Origin: Saxidomus purpurata
Taxonomy: Eukaryota > Mollusca > Bivalvia > Venerida > Veneridae
Assembly (NCBI GenBank): GCA_022818135.1
Contig: JAFMSR010000005.1
Coordinates: forward strand, 18,103,716-18,167,715
Length of the DNA: 64,000 bases
Direction of reading: 5' to 3'
Shown: one piece after another, positions 24,374 through 36,339 of the stretch
Numbering within the stretch: position 1 is the stretch's first letter
How the letters are laid out: the number at the start of each line of letters is the position of its first letter
Program-made: the position numbers and the translations under genes
The notes under the pieces: generated by a model
The model's input: only the letters and a program-made list of their open reading frames with translations
Database searches by the model: none
Told to the model about the DNA's origin: nothing

Positions 24374-26705
24374 ACAAGAGGGTCACAATGCCCCTTCGTC
24401 GCTCTTCTGGGGTATCATAGCCCCTCACGCCAAGGTCACAAATTTCACACACACACACATCGTGGTATGCTCTCACACAGTGCTGTGTACTCAAGTGTGT
24501 TCAGAATATGTAAATAACAGGGTTTTTAAATCATAATCTGTTTTGTATTTGCATTTTTAGTACCAGTAGGCTAAGTCTTTTTTGAGGACCATGGACTTGA
24601 CTAAAGATCTAGGAATTATTTTGAAAAATCAGGCCAATGTTTTTCAATAAATATTCATTTTTTACAGTTTTTACATTATATTCTAGGTAAACATGTGACA
24701 ACCATGGCGTGGTCATTATTGGCCCCAAGGGACATGATTTGAACAAACTTTGCTAAGGACTACAGGACAATGTTACAGATAAAATATTTAACTTCTGGGC
24801 CTTATGGTTTTTGAACATGGCGATTTAAAAAAATCCCAATATTACTACATTGTATATGTAAAACAAGTGACCCCCAGGCCATAGAGACATGAATATATCT
24901 GAGAGAGACTACTAGATAATGCTACATACGGCATATTAAAGATCTCGGCCACACCGTTTTTGAGATTTTAAAGTTTCCAATATTGAAACACATTTAACCC
25001 ATAGGGCGGGGCATGTTAAGACCCCGGGGGCATGATTTAAACAAGCTTGTAGAGATCACATAACTACACAAAATACCTTGGGTCTGGGACATGCAGTTTT
25101 TGACAACACGATTTTTGAAGATTTCCATATACAGATATATCTCTAAGAAATGAAACTGACCGCCGGGGCGGCGCCAATTTTGTTTGAGTAATATTGTTAC
25201 TTTTTTATATATAGAAGGCATCATTGTTAATATGTATGTACATTTTGCCTTTAATGTATCTGCATTATGAGTTTCACCTTCATAAAAAATAAAGACATTA
25301 TTATTTGAACAAGTTTGGTAGAAACTTCTACTGCTAGACACAACAGCATACCAAATATCTTAGCTCTGTATCTTGCGGCTTTCGAGAACACCCACATGAG
25401 TACAATTGTACATACCTAAGGAAGTCATTTGATGCAAAAGGGACTAAATTGTTGCTAAGGAATTCAACAGTGGCTAAGGAAGTTACTTGTTCCAAGGGGA
25501 AGTCAATGGTTGCTTAGCTAGTCACAGGCTGCTAAGGAAGTCACCAGTTGCTAAGGAAGTCAGTGGTTGCTTGGTACGCCAATGGCTGTTTTAGGAACTC
25601 AGTGGAAGCTAGGTTTCTCCAATAACTCTATATAAAGACAAGGGGCCACATTCGGAAAAGAAGATTTTAATTTTTTTCCTATAGCAAGTGTCCCAGCTCC
25701 CCCTCCCCACAGACATGGTCAATTTTGACCCGGAGCATGATTTTAACAAACTTTAAAGAGGTCTACAAGACACTGTTACACACTCAACATCGAAGCTCTA
25801 GACCTTGTGGTTTTGGAGAAGACGTTTTTTTAGAGGTTTTCCTATACATGTATAAATAAAATAACTGACCCTTTGGCGTGACCAATATCGACCACAGGGG
25901 CATGATTTGAACAAACTTGGTAGAGGTCCACTAGACAATGCTGTATACAAAATATCTTAGCTAGACCTTGTGGTTTTATAGCAGAAAATGTTTTAAGTTT
26001 TATTAAGAAACCTATAGGACACCAGGGCGTGGTCACTTTTGACCCGGGTATCATGATTGAACACTTTTGGTAGAGATCATCTAGGTTATGATACAGTACA
26101 TGCTAAATATCTAAGCTTTAGGTCTTGCAGTTTCAGAGAAGATTTTTAAAGCTTTTCCAATATACATGTAAGCCTTTGTAAAATTAAGTGACACCCCGGA
26201 CCGGGTCAATTTCGACCCAGTGGTAATAATTTGAACAATCTTAATCATGAGCGGTCCACTAGGCAATGCTACATGTTAAACATCTTAGCTCTAAGCCTTG
26301 TGGTTTCAATTAAGAAGCGTTCTACAGTTTTACCTATTTAATGCCATAGCAACCAGAGCTGTGCATGAAATGGAATTCTTTGAAAAATTTTGGTAGAGCT
26401 TTATGCAACATCCCTGCCAAATTTCTTCGACATTGGCCCAGTGGTTTCAGGGGAGATGTCGTTTGAAGCCAAATGTTGACAGACGACGGACAAACGGACG
26501 TTCTAACATACGAATTCTTATGTGGCTAATCTATTGTGTTTTTAGTCACGAAAGAGAAACATATATAGCTTACGGAATAAATGATACAAAGTGTATTTTC
26601 TGTTACCTATAGTTCCTTTAGCCTTCTAAGTACGTTAATGTAAGCACAGGCAATCAAACCTCCTAAAAGCTCACCCTGGCGCAAAGTGTCACTGGTGAGC
26701 TAAGA
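24374..26705. mobile_element. Long tandem-repeat element, family D (ACAAGAGGG head, GGTGAGCTAA tail)
   Basis: The head is 'acaagagggtcacaatgcccctt'. The tail is 'agctcaccctggcgcaaagtgtcactggtgagctaa', a hairpin whose arms are AGCTCACC and GGTGAGCT. Between them are repeated paragraphs of about 160 bp: 'caagtgacccc', 'cgaccca', 'catgatttgaacaaactt', 'ggtagaggtccactagacaatgctac', 'aaatatcttagctct', 'ccttgtggtttt', 'gaagatttttaaagttttcc'. At 25440-25620 a short array of 'gttgctaaggaagtca' intrudes. Related copies lie at 33693-35655 and 51222-52640. No coding capacity is seen. Confidence 0.75.
25195..25310 (+). mobile_element. LINE 3' tail inserted inside the family D element
   Basis: The normal family D text 'caattttgaccc...catgatttgaacaaacttgg' is broken here. 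The intruding bases end 'ccttcataaaaaataaagacattattattt', with AATAAA at 25288-25293 and an (ATT)n end like the LINE tail at 15720-15775. The family text resumes with 'gaacaagtttggtag'. It is a heavily 5'-truncated copy. Confidence 0.65.
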
Positions 26706-26719
26706 CAGGATTTTTTAAA

Positions 26720-27955
26720 ATTTTACTTCTTTAGCAGTTGCGACAACGAATTAAACTTTCAGACAATGCCCGATGTCTGTTTAAACCCGATGTCTGTCTC
26801 GGATATCACTCGCTTTGATAGGGAACAAATTATGAACCGAGGGTGAACAAAACAAAACAAAACAAAACAAAAACGCATTCCATACAATAATTGTTGATTC
26901 TATGGAAGACCAAACCTGTCTCAACCCCCGTATACAGGGTGTCAAAGGGATATACATGCCGTGGTATTTCGGGAAACTTTCAGATAGATGCAGATTCAGA
27001 TAGATTTCAGATTTTGATTATCCACCATGTAATTGAAAAAGAATAGTGTCTGATTTATCGGGTACACGAAAAGACTGATCGTGTTGTAAAATTAAAGATA
27101 CATTGTACATGATCTTTATGCGTTACGTAATTTAAATTACAGAGGCATGTGACGTAATGGAGCCTGCAACTATCATAGCTTTGGAAGCAGTACGTTTGAT
27201 GAAAAGAAAACAGAAAATGCAACATGCATTTCTCAAAGTTAACTTTATTGTGTTTGCTAAGAAATACGAGTACATGTATTTTAAAACAAAAATATTGAAT
27301 AAAACACTTAAATATTCGACGTAAATGGAATAAATTCATGAAGAAAAAATATAAGTAAAACATGATCTGGACAAAACATCCTCGTCAAAGTGGTACTGTG
27401 CAACATACACAAATTAATGAAGTCACATGTAGAATCTCAACACTTCCAGGCTGTCAGCGACTCGAATTTTCCTATAAACTGCCAATTTATTTTTATTATT
27501 TTTTACGATTTTGATGAATTGTCGAGACAATGAAAATAAAGGGAGAAACTTTTACTAATCACAAAGTCTTTCAAGTCAAAATGCCTGTTTTATCTTGCCC
27601 GAACCACATTGTTCACAAAGTACCTCGTTATAATAGTTCCATGACCACTTTATTTTCATCTTGCAAACAGCACGTGAAGTTCTTTTCTTAGTAGCATTTT
27701 ATTGCATCTACAGCTATAACTAAAAAGCCCTAAGATTGTCGTAAAATTCTAACTACATTTTGTACATGTATTTGACATAAAATTTTCTCATTAGTTAATC
27801 TGAACAAATTTACTTATATTTTAAAACGTGACTATCAAACTTTTCTGTATGGACAGCAGCTGGCGCAGATATTTATCCCGTAACTCCCTCACATCTCTAT
27901 CACCGTGTCTAGACCTTAATAATATGTCCAAATTTCTAAATGTATAAAAAAAATC
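26720..27955. other. Intergenic stretch, downstream flank of the 28-kb open frame
   Basis: A pentanucleotide (AAAAC)n microsatellite lies at 26846-26873. The minus strand reads AATAAA at 27654-27649, about 300 bases after the stop of the open frame at 27959, a plausible poly(A) signal. No further exon was recognised. Confidence 0.4.
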
Positions 27956-27958
27956 ATT

Positions 27959-28818
27959 TCAACGGCGACCGTTTATAGATTTCCTACGAACGACTGCACC
28001 GTCAGAGCATACACGTGGCCGACAAAACAGCGATGACGGTGATGACAATGTTTTAGATGTTGGCGGTAAACAGTTTGCAGTAGATTCTGACACAAATTTT
28101 GACGACTTGCCCCAACTAACTCTGCGTCTTTTTGTACCGGTTTCCGCCTTGTGCAACATGTAAGTAGTTGCTACAGATTTCCTTCGGTTATTAGATTCGG
28201 ACAGACGTGTTGGCTGTTCCGAAATCTGAGTGCTGTCAAGTTCAGTTGTTATTTCTTCTAACACTTGCTGAAATGTCTCAGATCCTTGGGGTAACTCCTC
28301 ACGACATATAAATGCTTCGTTAAAGAAGTGAAAATGATATCCATTTAGCTCTTCATTATTTTTTACTCTTGGTGACAAACCAATTTTATCTTCTATATCG
28401 TTCGTACCGGGATTTTCAGGACTGGCACCCATTCTGTCAACTGCCGAGGAAACTGGTAGACTTTGAGACATTGTTAATTGATTCCTATTTATACCAGCTG
28501 TCGAAGTGATAGTAAATTTAATTTCCTGTTTGAAAAGTCGATTCTCATTAAAGTCCGGTTCGTTTTTTTCCAAATATTTCAATTGCCTAGCAGATGGCAA
28601 ATTTTGTTTTAAAACGATAGCACCACGTAATGTCCGAGTTCTCTCTCTGGCGTCAGCGTGTAAATTCCATGGAGCGAAAAGAGTTTGTGAACTTTTATAA
28701 TAAGGGTACTTAAAGTGTCCTTGAAACGGTTTTCGACCACACTTGTAAAAACGCAAAATCAAAAATGATGCCCATACACTTGAATTTGCTATTAAGTTTA
28801 TCTGATCAAACAAAAGTT
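27959..28818 (-). CDS. Unrecognised protein, probable terminal exon, with a KRRRVSW motif
   Basis: The frame is open for about 285 codons after an in-frame TAA at 28822-28820, long for this AT-rich DNA. It has no ATG near its 5' end (the first residue in a naive translation is TTG-encoded), so either an upstream exon splices in or translation starts at the ATG at 28471 (ACAATGT context), which gives 170 aa. A candidate acceptor, TTTTTACAAG, precedes TGTGGTCG near 28746. The protein is hydrophilic, without membrane segments. It holds 'KRRRVSWGKSSKF', which fits the RVxF/RVxW docking motif for protein phosphatase 1, and a basic C-terminus ending RRKSINGRR with basophilic-kinase-like sites. I do not recognise a family. 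A regulated nuclear protein is a guess from composition only. Confidence 0.5.
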
Positions 28819-28822
28819 AATC

Positions 28823-29480
28823 GGGTTCTTTGAGACGATCTGCAAACATTGCATAAGTTATATAAACTGATTTGTCCGAAATCCAAACGGTTTGTCGGTA
28901 TTTGCAAATATAAACTTGATACAATATATTTTGATTGTCAACTTTCGAATTTGGCAGTGACGAAAAGGTTATGTTTTTCAAAATATTTGTACACTCATTA
29001 TCATAGGAGAAAAAAATATCTTCTCTCTGGAGAAAGTTAGCCAATCGGGTTAACTGACCGCGATCTGAACCCTGGCTTTCGTGACGCCCACAATTAAAGC
29101 TCTGTCAGCATTGCACAGAACCTAATCATTGATTTACAAAATACATCTAAACAACAATTTTGTGAAAAAAAACCCCATCTAATATTTCCTTTTTATAAAC
29201 GGCCTTTCAATCAAAGGTAACAGTCTCCTGCGGACACAAATCGGTCAGTTATAAAGTACGACGAAACGGCCATATTGTTAAATTATAGCCTAAATTGCAT
29301 TGTTATTCATTCATTATACTGTAATAATAATGTTCGACATGCTTCTATCTTACTGGACCATCTAAGGGTGTGCCTCTGTGATTTATTTAGCCAGGGTGAA
29401 CTGTCAGGATCACTGACTGACCGGAGTATGTCCGACCGCCATTTCCTGCAAACATCATTTCATCAGTAACTAATTAGCCA
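28823..29480. other. Upstream flank of the 28-kb open frame
   Basis: Upstream exons or the promoter of the 28-kb gene should lie here or further right. No exon can be chosen with confidence. The short overlapping frames on both strands at 28817-29044 show no known protein. Confidence 0.35.
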
Positions 29481-29980
29481 ATTTTGTTAATACTTGGCAG
29501 GGATATTCCTTACATAAAGCTCTACCAAAATTGTTAAAATTATACCATTTCAAGCAGAGTTCACGGGGTCAAAATTAACCACGTCCATGGAATTATAAAG
29601 TTAAACATTTTGTGAACCATTGGGCACATATGAATCTTCAGGCTTCGTGGACAGGTTGATCCTTAGTAGTAGGTAACCTCTATTGATATCTAGGTCACTG
29701 GGTCAAAGGTCAAGGTCAGATTTCTTATTTTTAAGCGAGATTGGTCTTGTTGTTTTCACTACTGTTGTAAGTTGTAGGTTTCATTCGCCATGAATTCAGT
29801 TGAGTTATCCAGGACATACTTAATAAATCTTCTTGTCCAACTTGATAATCCCAGAGCTTGGAAATACTTTTATGATCTTGTACTTTCACTCGGTTTTCTA
29901 CTACCCTGTTGTTGACCTTGTATAACTGCTAATGGTACCCAGGTGAGCGATATACCTGGCAGTCTTGTTCCTCTTATTCA
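29480..29980 (-). mobile_element. Truncated family D copy, minus orientation
   Basis: The head sequence appears in reverse as 'aggtgagcgatatacc...cttgttcctctt' near 29941-29980. The left part reads, in reverse, 'gagctttatg..aaggaatatccctgccaa', which is the tail paragraph of family D. In between, '...gggtcaaaggtcaaggtca' (29699-29716) shows the AGGTCA repeats on the plus strand. Confidence 0.6.
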
Positions 29981-32080
29981 TAAAATATACGTAAATGGTA
30001 AAATATTTTGATGCGTGATCAAGCCTTACTCGTGTATTTTAGCTGCATTTCTGACAACATATTGATCACACGTAACAGCCGGCTGTTCCTTTGTGCCTGA
30101 CATTCATTTCAAAGGAGTGTACTGCAAAGTTAACCTGCAAATTTGAAAATTTTATCGTAATTGAAAACACACATTAAGGAGCATTTTTCCTATAGACTCT
30201 ATAGCCACGTAATGTCCGTTACTTGATTAAATCATTGTTGCGCAGTACGATAAAAAACAAAGAAGACCGACAATTTCCCTTTTGAATCGGATACTTGTCC
30301 AAGACTAAACTACGCTTTTCTTTCGGACGTTATTTGTGAGGACCGAGTAACGACCATGTGCAGGGGGTCGGACGTAAACGATGTATCTCGAGAATTTGAT
30401 GTAGTTCTGGTCAAAATGGCGGAAATTTAATGGTTTTTTTTTGGGAGACGCATAAGAAAATTGGTAAGGAAATATTTATATTTAATTTGATCGAACTGTT
30501 ATGATGCCCTTTGTATAGCCACATGTAATATATGAAATCGTCACACCCATTTTGGATCGTGGACCTAAAAATAAAAAAGTTACTGAAAGGATAAATTGGT
30601 CGGTAGTGTTTATGTTTGGATTTTCCGCCGTTTTCTCCCGCGTTTGGACGGTTCAGACCGCTTTACTCGAGCTTATTTGAATGCATTTCGTATAAACATG
30701 ATGCGACCCATTGTTATGTAATGTGTGCACGTTTCCAATACGAACTATCGCCGATTTTTTTAAACTTTAAAGGGTAAACACATATGCGGTAATGTCAGAA
30801 ACTGTTGTATATCATGATTACAGCGAATGGACATACTGATTGGGCGATAGGTAAACATGTAGTCAAAATCAACAAATAACACTTGTCGCAAGGACGTTTG
30901 TCTTAAAAATCGCTTTAGCATTACAAACAAAATGTTCGATTAAAATTAAAGATTCAAATAATGTTTTCTTAGAGGTTATTCATGAGTAATTTTGCTATCC
31001 GAAATTGGTTACAGGGATGTTTTGAAAACACTGAACCCTTGACTGCACCGAGTGGCTTTGAGTTGTTACAAACACTATGGCTTAGTTTACAGTTACCAGT
31101 TCTACGTATATGTATTGTTTTTTCTTCAAAACAGCAAGGACATGTAAAGGTTATAACCCTACGATGAACTGTGCCTTTAAAGTTCAAATGCCATTTCTGA
31201 CCTGTACAAATTAGCCCCATTGATCATTTGCCGATCCATTTACGTTGTTTGGTAATCCAATATGTAGTACAATGTTACGCATGTGGTTAAAAGGGACCAC
31301 ATTTAAGACCAATGTTTAACATATTTGACTTTTTTCAGACCAAGTTTTCAGTAGCCAGATTTTGGACATCTACAAGCTCTCGACAAGCATGTTCCGGAAT
31401 ATCATTCAAAACAAAGTGATTCCTCTGTTATTATATATAAGTTACAAGGTACATTTTAGTTATACATGTATACTACAATAAGAAAAGCGGACAAACAACA
31501 CAAGTTCTTTCATGCTAAAAGTACACAATAAAAAGTTGTGTAACAATTTGTTTCAGAATCAGTACAGCAGATAACCGATAATATTTACCATGGCACCGTA
31601 ATCTCGGGCATGATTTTACCAACTCCCTATTTACATTAGAAGGATATCGAAAATTTAATAAACTGCTTGATCTTAACTGTAAACATATCCAGATTATATT
31701 GTGTAATAGTTTTGCAGTTATTTTTGCAGTTGTTGCATAACAACAGGAAAGGATATGCACACTATTTTAATAATATTTGCAAGTACCTTAGACACACAAT
31801 CTTAGTGGACGGTTCAAACAAGTGCAAGTAAAAATATTGCCTGTAAACCAATATTGTTTGTAAAGCGTTACTTTTGATCAATCATTGCAATTATGTGTAC
31901 TTCAAACAGACAAAGCACAGAAAAATAAAGAATAGACGAAAGCTGTTACAATTAAAAGACATAAGCACTTGTCTGAAGTTGCAATCCAACCAGAGACGAA
32001 TTTTAGTCAAATTCGTTAAAGTTAACTAGGTTACTAAATATACCATACTGCCAATAACATTGTTCATTTTTTTAATCTTT
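29981..32080. other. Intergenic stretch without recognised genes
   Basis: Slightly less AT-rich around 30250-30720, with several CpGs, but no coding exon can be supported. The 60-85 aa frames here (for example 30969-31220) overlap on both strands and look like chance. Confidence 0.35.
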
Positions 32081-32084
32081 ATAA

Positions 32085-32290
32085 TAACCTTGATTCTAAT
32101 ATATCACTAATATATCTGACTGTTTTACAACATGCACTAAAGCGAAAGTAGGACAAAAAGACCACCCTAATACAAAAACATTCACTTGTTTTTCTGCAGA
32201 AGTATTTCAAACAGGGAAATACTCCACGGCTATTGTAAAGTTTTGATGCCAGTTTCAAACTATATTTGCCTGTTATAATTCCAGATTTAC
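32085..32290 (-). repeat. Dispersed repeat, inverted partner of 45850-46040
   Basis: Text including 'gcgaaagtaggacaaaaagaccaccc', 'cacttgtttttctgcag' and 'tttcaaacagggaaatactccacggctattgtaaag' is the reverse complement of the 45850-46010 region, with moderate divergence. The copy ends at 'ccagattta' where an ACAAGAG-type element begins. Confidence 0.75.
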
Positions 32291-33690
32291 AAGAGCTGTT
32301 TGTACAACACGTATGCCCCCCTTGATGCAAAAGTTGTACAATGAAAGGAACAGTTTTTAAAGTAAAAGTCAGTGTGAAATTCATGAAAAACGGCATCATT
32401 CTGTAGAAATTGTAGAATAAAAAAAAATTAAAAAAGAAAATAAAACATTCGAAAAAAATATATATTTTTACGAAGTGACCTTTAGTACAAAAAATTGTCT
32501 TTTGCTAAAAACAATTTAAAAAAAAAAAGAAATTGAAAAAAAAGTATTTTTAGTAGCTATGACCTTGACCTTAACAACTGATTTTTTTCCCGAAAATTTA
32601 AAACTAAAAAAAAGAAATTGAAAAAAATCTATTTTTACAAAGACCTATAAACTAGATCTTAGTATAGGTCTTTGATTTTAGTAGTGACCTTGACCTAAAA
32701 ACTTTTTTTGCATAGAATAATTTTATAATAAAAAAAGAATTCGAAAAAAATCTATTTTTAGTAACAGTCACCTTGCCCCCAACCCCTCGAAAAAAAGTTA
32801 AATGCTTAAAACAATATAAAAATTTAAAAGAAAAAATATTTAAATATCTTCCTCTCTACGCAAGCTACCTTTACACCAAGTTTCATTGGAACTGGTCACT
32901 CCTAACTCATGTTATTAAGCGGAAACCATTTTTCTATTTTTAGTAACAGTGACATTGACCTTGATACCCCAAATGGGACCCCAGCTTCCTCTGCACAAAC
33001 TACCTACAAACCAAATTTCATTGCAATTGGTCACTGCTAACTTAAGTTATTGAGCGAAAACTATTCTACAATTCCGGAGCACTGTGACCTTGACCTTTGA
33101 CCTTCAAATCTCAAAACCATAAGGGATCCTCTACCGGTTATGACCCACCTCTACATCAAGTTTCAAGATAAAAGGCGTGAATGTTCTTGAGTTATCTTTC
33201 TTCTTCCTGTAATGAAAATGAAAACCACTGGGTTTGTTCATATTTGACCCCAGGGGCATGATTTGAATAAAATTGAAAGAGGGCCACTAAACAATTATGC
33301 TACAAACAAAATATCTAAGATTTATACCATGTGGTTTTGACAAAGAAAATTTCTATTTGGGTCAATATTGATTCTAGAAACGAGATTTGAACAAACTTGG
33401 AAGAGGTCCGTAAGACATCAAAGATCAAGGCCTTGTGGTTTTGAATAAGATAAGCCTATGAAAAACAAGTGACCCCTGGGCATGCCAATATTGACTTCAG
33501 GGGCAATATTTGAACAAACTTGGTACAGGGTCACTATAAACAATGCTAAATACTAAATATCCAAGTTCTAGCTAGACCTTGTGAATATATCCTTTAATTA
33601 TAAGTCTAAATGAAAACCAGTGACCTTGGGGTGTGGTTATGACACAGATATTCGCAAAAATGTGGTGAAACTAGCATTTTCAGAATATTA
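32291..33690. mobile_element. ACAAGAGCTG-headed element with A-rich interior
   Basis: It starts 'caagagctgtttgtacaac...atgcccccc', directly after the repeat word 'agattta'. The first 500 bases are very A-rich ('aaaaaaaagaaattgaaaaaa' paragraphs). 'gtgaccttgacctttgacc' lies near 33087. From about 33200 the text turns into family D paragraphs, so more than one element is probably joined here. The right end is not defined. Confidence 0.5.
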
Positions 33691-33692
33691 AA

Positions 33693-35655
33693 ACAAGAGG
33701 GCCATGATGGCCCTATATCGCTCAACTGAATACAAGTTCACTTGCCTAATGGGTGTGGTCAAATTTGACCCAAGAGGCATGATTTGCACAAAGTAGATGG
33801 AAGACCACAAGACAATGTAACATAACAAATAGGTTTTCCTATATACATCTTTGTAAAACAAGTGACCTCCTTGGCAGGGCTAATATTGACCCCAGGGGTA
33901 TGATTTGAACAAACTTTAAAGACCTCTACTAGGTAATGCTACATGCTAAATATCTAAGCTCTGGTTTCAGAGAAAAAGATATTAAAAGTTTTTCCTGTAT
34001 AAGCTTATGTACAATCAAGTGACCCCCTGTGTGGGGTCAATTTTGACCTAGGGGTCATAATTTGAACAATCTTAGTAGAGATCCATAAGGCATTTCTACA
34101 TGCCAAATATCTAATATCTAGGTCTTGTGGTTTCAGAGAAGATTTTTAAAGTTTTTCCCATATAAGCCTATGTAAAACCAAGTGACCCCCGGGAGGGGTC
34201 AATTTTGACCTGGGGGTCGTAATTTAAACAATCTTGGTAGAGGTCCACTAGACAATGCCACGTGCTAAATATCTAAGTTCTTGACCTTGCGGTTTTAGAG
34301 AAGAAGATTTTTAAAGATGTTTCTATATAAGCCTATGTAAAACTAAGTGACACCCCGGGCAAGGACAGTTTTGACCCATGGGTGATGATTTGAACAATCT
34401 TGGTACAGGTCCACTAGACAATGCTAAGCTTTAGGCCTTGTGGTTTTAGAGAAGAATATTTTTAAAGTTTTTCCTATTTGTTGCCATAGCAACCAGAGTT
34501 CTGCATGGAATAGATTTCTTTGAACAACTTTGATACAGGTTCATGCAAGGAACATCCCTGTGTCACGTAAAGTTGTATATACATGTTAGACGCGCCATTA
34601 TTAGCGTCACGTTATCATGACGCGCTCTATTTGTATTATGTTTTGTATGACGTCTATGACGTCACTTGTACTTCCGGCGTAACAGTAAACAGTCAACGTA
34701 AAACGTTTACCATCGTTCTGATTTATTTTCTTGTCTACACGACACCCTGCAAAGTTTCATCATCATTGGCCCAGTGGTTTCAGAGGAGATGTCGTTTGAA
34801 GGAAATGGACGGAATGGACACAAACCTCTCAATACAAGTCTAAATGAAAACCATTGATCCTTTGGGTGTGGTGAATTTTGACCACAGGAGCAAGTTGGTG
34901 GTTGATAAGGAAGTCACTAGTTGCTAAGAAAGTCAGTGAATGCTTGGTTAATTGCTGGTTGCTAAAGGAAATTATTGGCAGCTAGGTTTCTCCAACAACT
35001 CTATATACAGATAAGAGACCCCCACCTGGCTGGTGTGGTCAAATTTAATTGCAGTGGCAAAATTTGAATAAAATTTGAAGAAATTCACTAGACAGTTTTA
35101 CACATCAAATATCTCAGCTCTATGCCTTGTAGTTTTGGAATTTAAAAAAAAAAATTCTATTTAAACTTATGTAAAATCAAGTGACCCTCCTCTAGGGCAG
35201 TTCAGTTTTGACCTTAGGGTCATGAGTTGAACAAATTTGGTAGCCGTCCACTAGGAATTGTTACATGCCAACTATCTAAGCTTTGGTCATTGTGGTTTCA
35301 AAGAAAAAGTTTTCTTATATAAGCCTATGTAAAATCAAGTGACCCTTCCCCAAGGGCTAGTTCAATTTTGACCCTGCTACATACCAAATATCAAAGATTT
35401 TGCTTGAAGAAGATTTTTTCAAGTGTTCCCTTTCCATTGCCATGGCAACCAGAGTTCTGCATGGAATGGAATTCTTTGATTAATTTTGGTAGAGCTTCAT
35501 GCAAAGAACATTCCTACCAAGTTTCTTCAACATTGCTCAGCGGTTTCAGACATGTAATTTGAAGCAAATGTGAATGGCCAATTAATGGATGCCAGACATC
35601 CAACCATCCTAAAAGCTCACCATGATCACTTTGTGCTCAGATGAGCTAAAACAAT
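33693..35655 (+). mobile_element. Family D element, plus orientation, interrupted by a solo LTR
   Basis: The head is 'acaagagggccatgatgg', with the palindrome GGGCCATGATGGCCC and then 'tatatcgctca'. Repeated paragraphs of about 150-160 bp follow ('aagtgacccc', 'ggggtcaattttgacc', 'ggtagaggtccactagacaatgc', 'tttttcctatataagcctatgtaaa'). The tail hairpin is 'agctcaccatgatcactttgtgctcagatgagctaaaa' near 35617-35652. An inverted head lies beyond it at 35881-35923. Confidence 0.75.
34556..34749. mobile_element. Solo LTR, 184 bp, with 5-bp target duplication
   Basis: The inserted segment is 34561-34744. It begins TGTCACGTAA and ends CTACACGACA, so it has TG...CA termini with a TGTC/GACA inverted end. 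It is flanked by direct repeats CCCTG (34556-34560 and 34745-34749). The surrounding family D tail normally reads 'catccctgccaagtttcatca', so the empty site is known. It contains a perfect TGACGTCA (CREB/ATF) site at 34657-34664. The length and 5-bp duplication resemble short Gypsy-type LTRs of bivalves, such as Steamer-like elements, but the family is not established. Confidence 0.82.
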
Positions 35656-35925
35656 CTTTAAATGAAATCTCCTTAACCAATGGGCCCGTTTCCACTAAAC
35701 TTCACAGGATTGTCACTTGGTTATATACCAAAATTACGTACAGAGGTCTGTTCCAATGCATAATTATAATTGTAATCCTATCTGCATTATTCCTTAAAAT
35801 AAACATTAGTCACACCTGATCCACAATACATGATCAGATCTGCACTATTCCTGATAATAATGTATTGCAAGTTATCTCTGGTCACTCAGGTGAGTGATAT
35901 ACGGCCATCATGGCCCTCTTGTTTG
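35656..35925 (-). mobile_element. Inverted family D head
   Basis: Read on the minus strand from 35923, the sequence starts AAACAAGAGGGCCATGATGG, followed by 'ccgtatatcactcacctgag'. The first 22 bases equal the head at 33692, so the two heads face each other about 2.2 kb apart. It may be a separate truncated copy or a long terminal inverted repeat of one composite. Confidence 0.65.
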
Positions 35926-36339
35926 TTAAATCAGGGGCCATAATTCTGGTATTGATCTAAACAAGGTAATAATCAAATGCATCCAAGATCTTAAAGGCAT
36001 ACACATTCTGTGAAAACTGATTAAGATTAGTTATGAAATGAAGGTGCTAGTGTAAACAAACTAAATGTTGACAGGTGATTGACAACAGATGACGACGGAA
36101 TCAGGTGATCACATTAGCTCATCTTGAGCACTTCGTGCCAAGGTCAGTGCAACATGTCGAGCCCGCCAGTTGTCAAAAGGACTAACTCCTTACCAAGAAG
36201 GATAGGTCAAAATACACCTAAATATTGGATGTAACATGCATGTTGTACCACAGGAAAGTGGTCTCGATTTTTCTCTACGGCCAGTAATAAAAAAGTTACA
36301 ATATAAGCTATTTATAGTAACAACAAAGGGAAGTAATTC

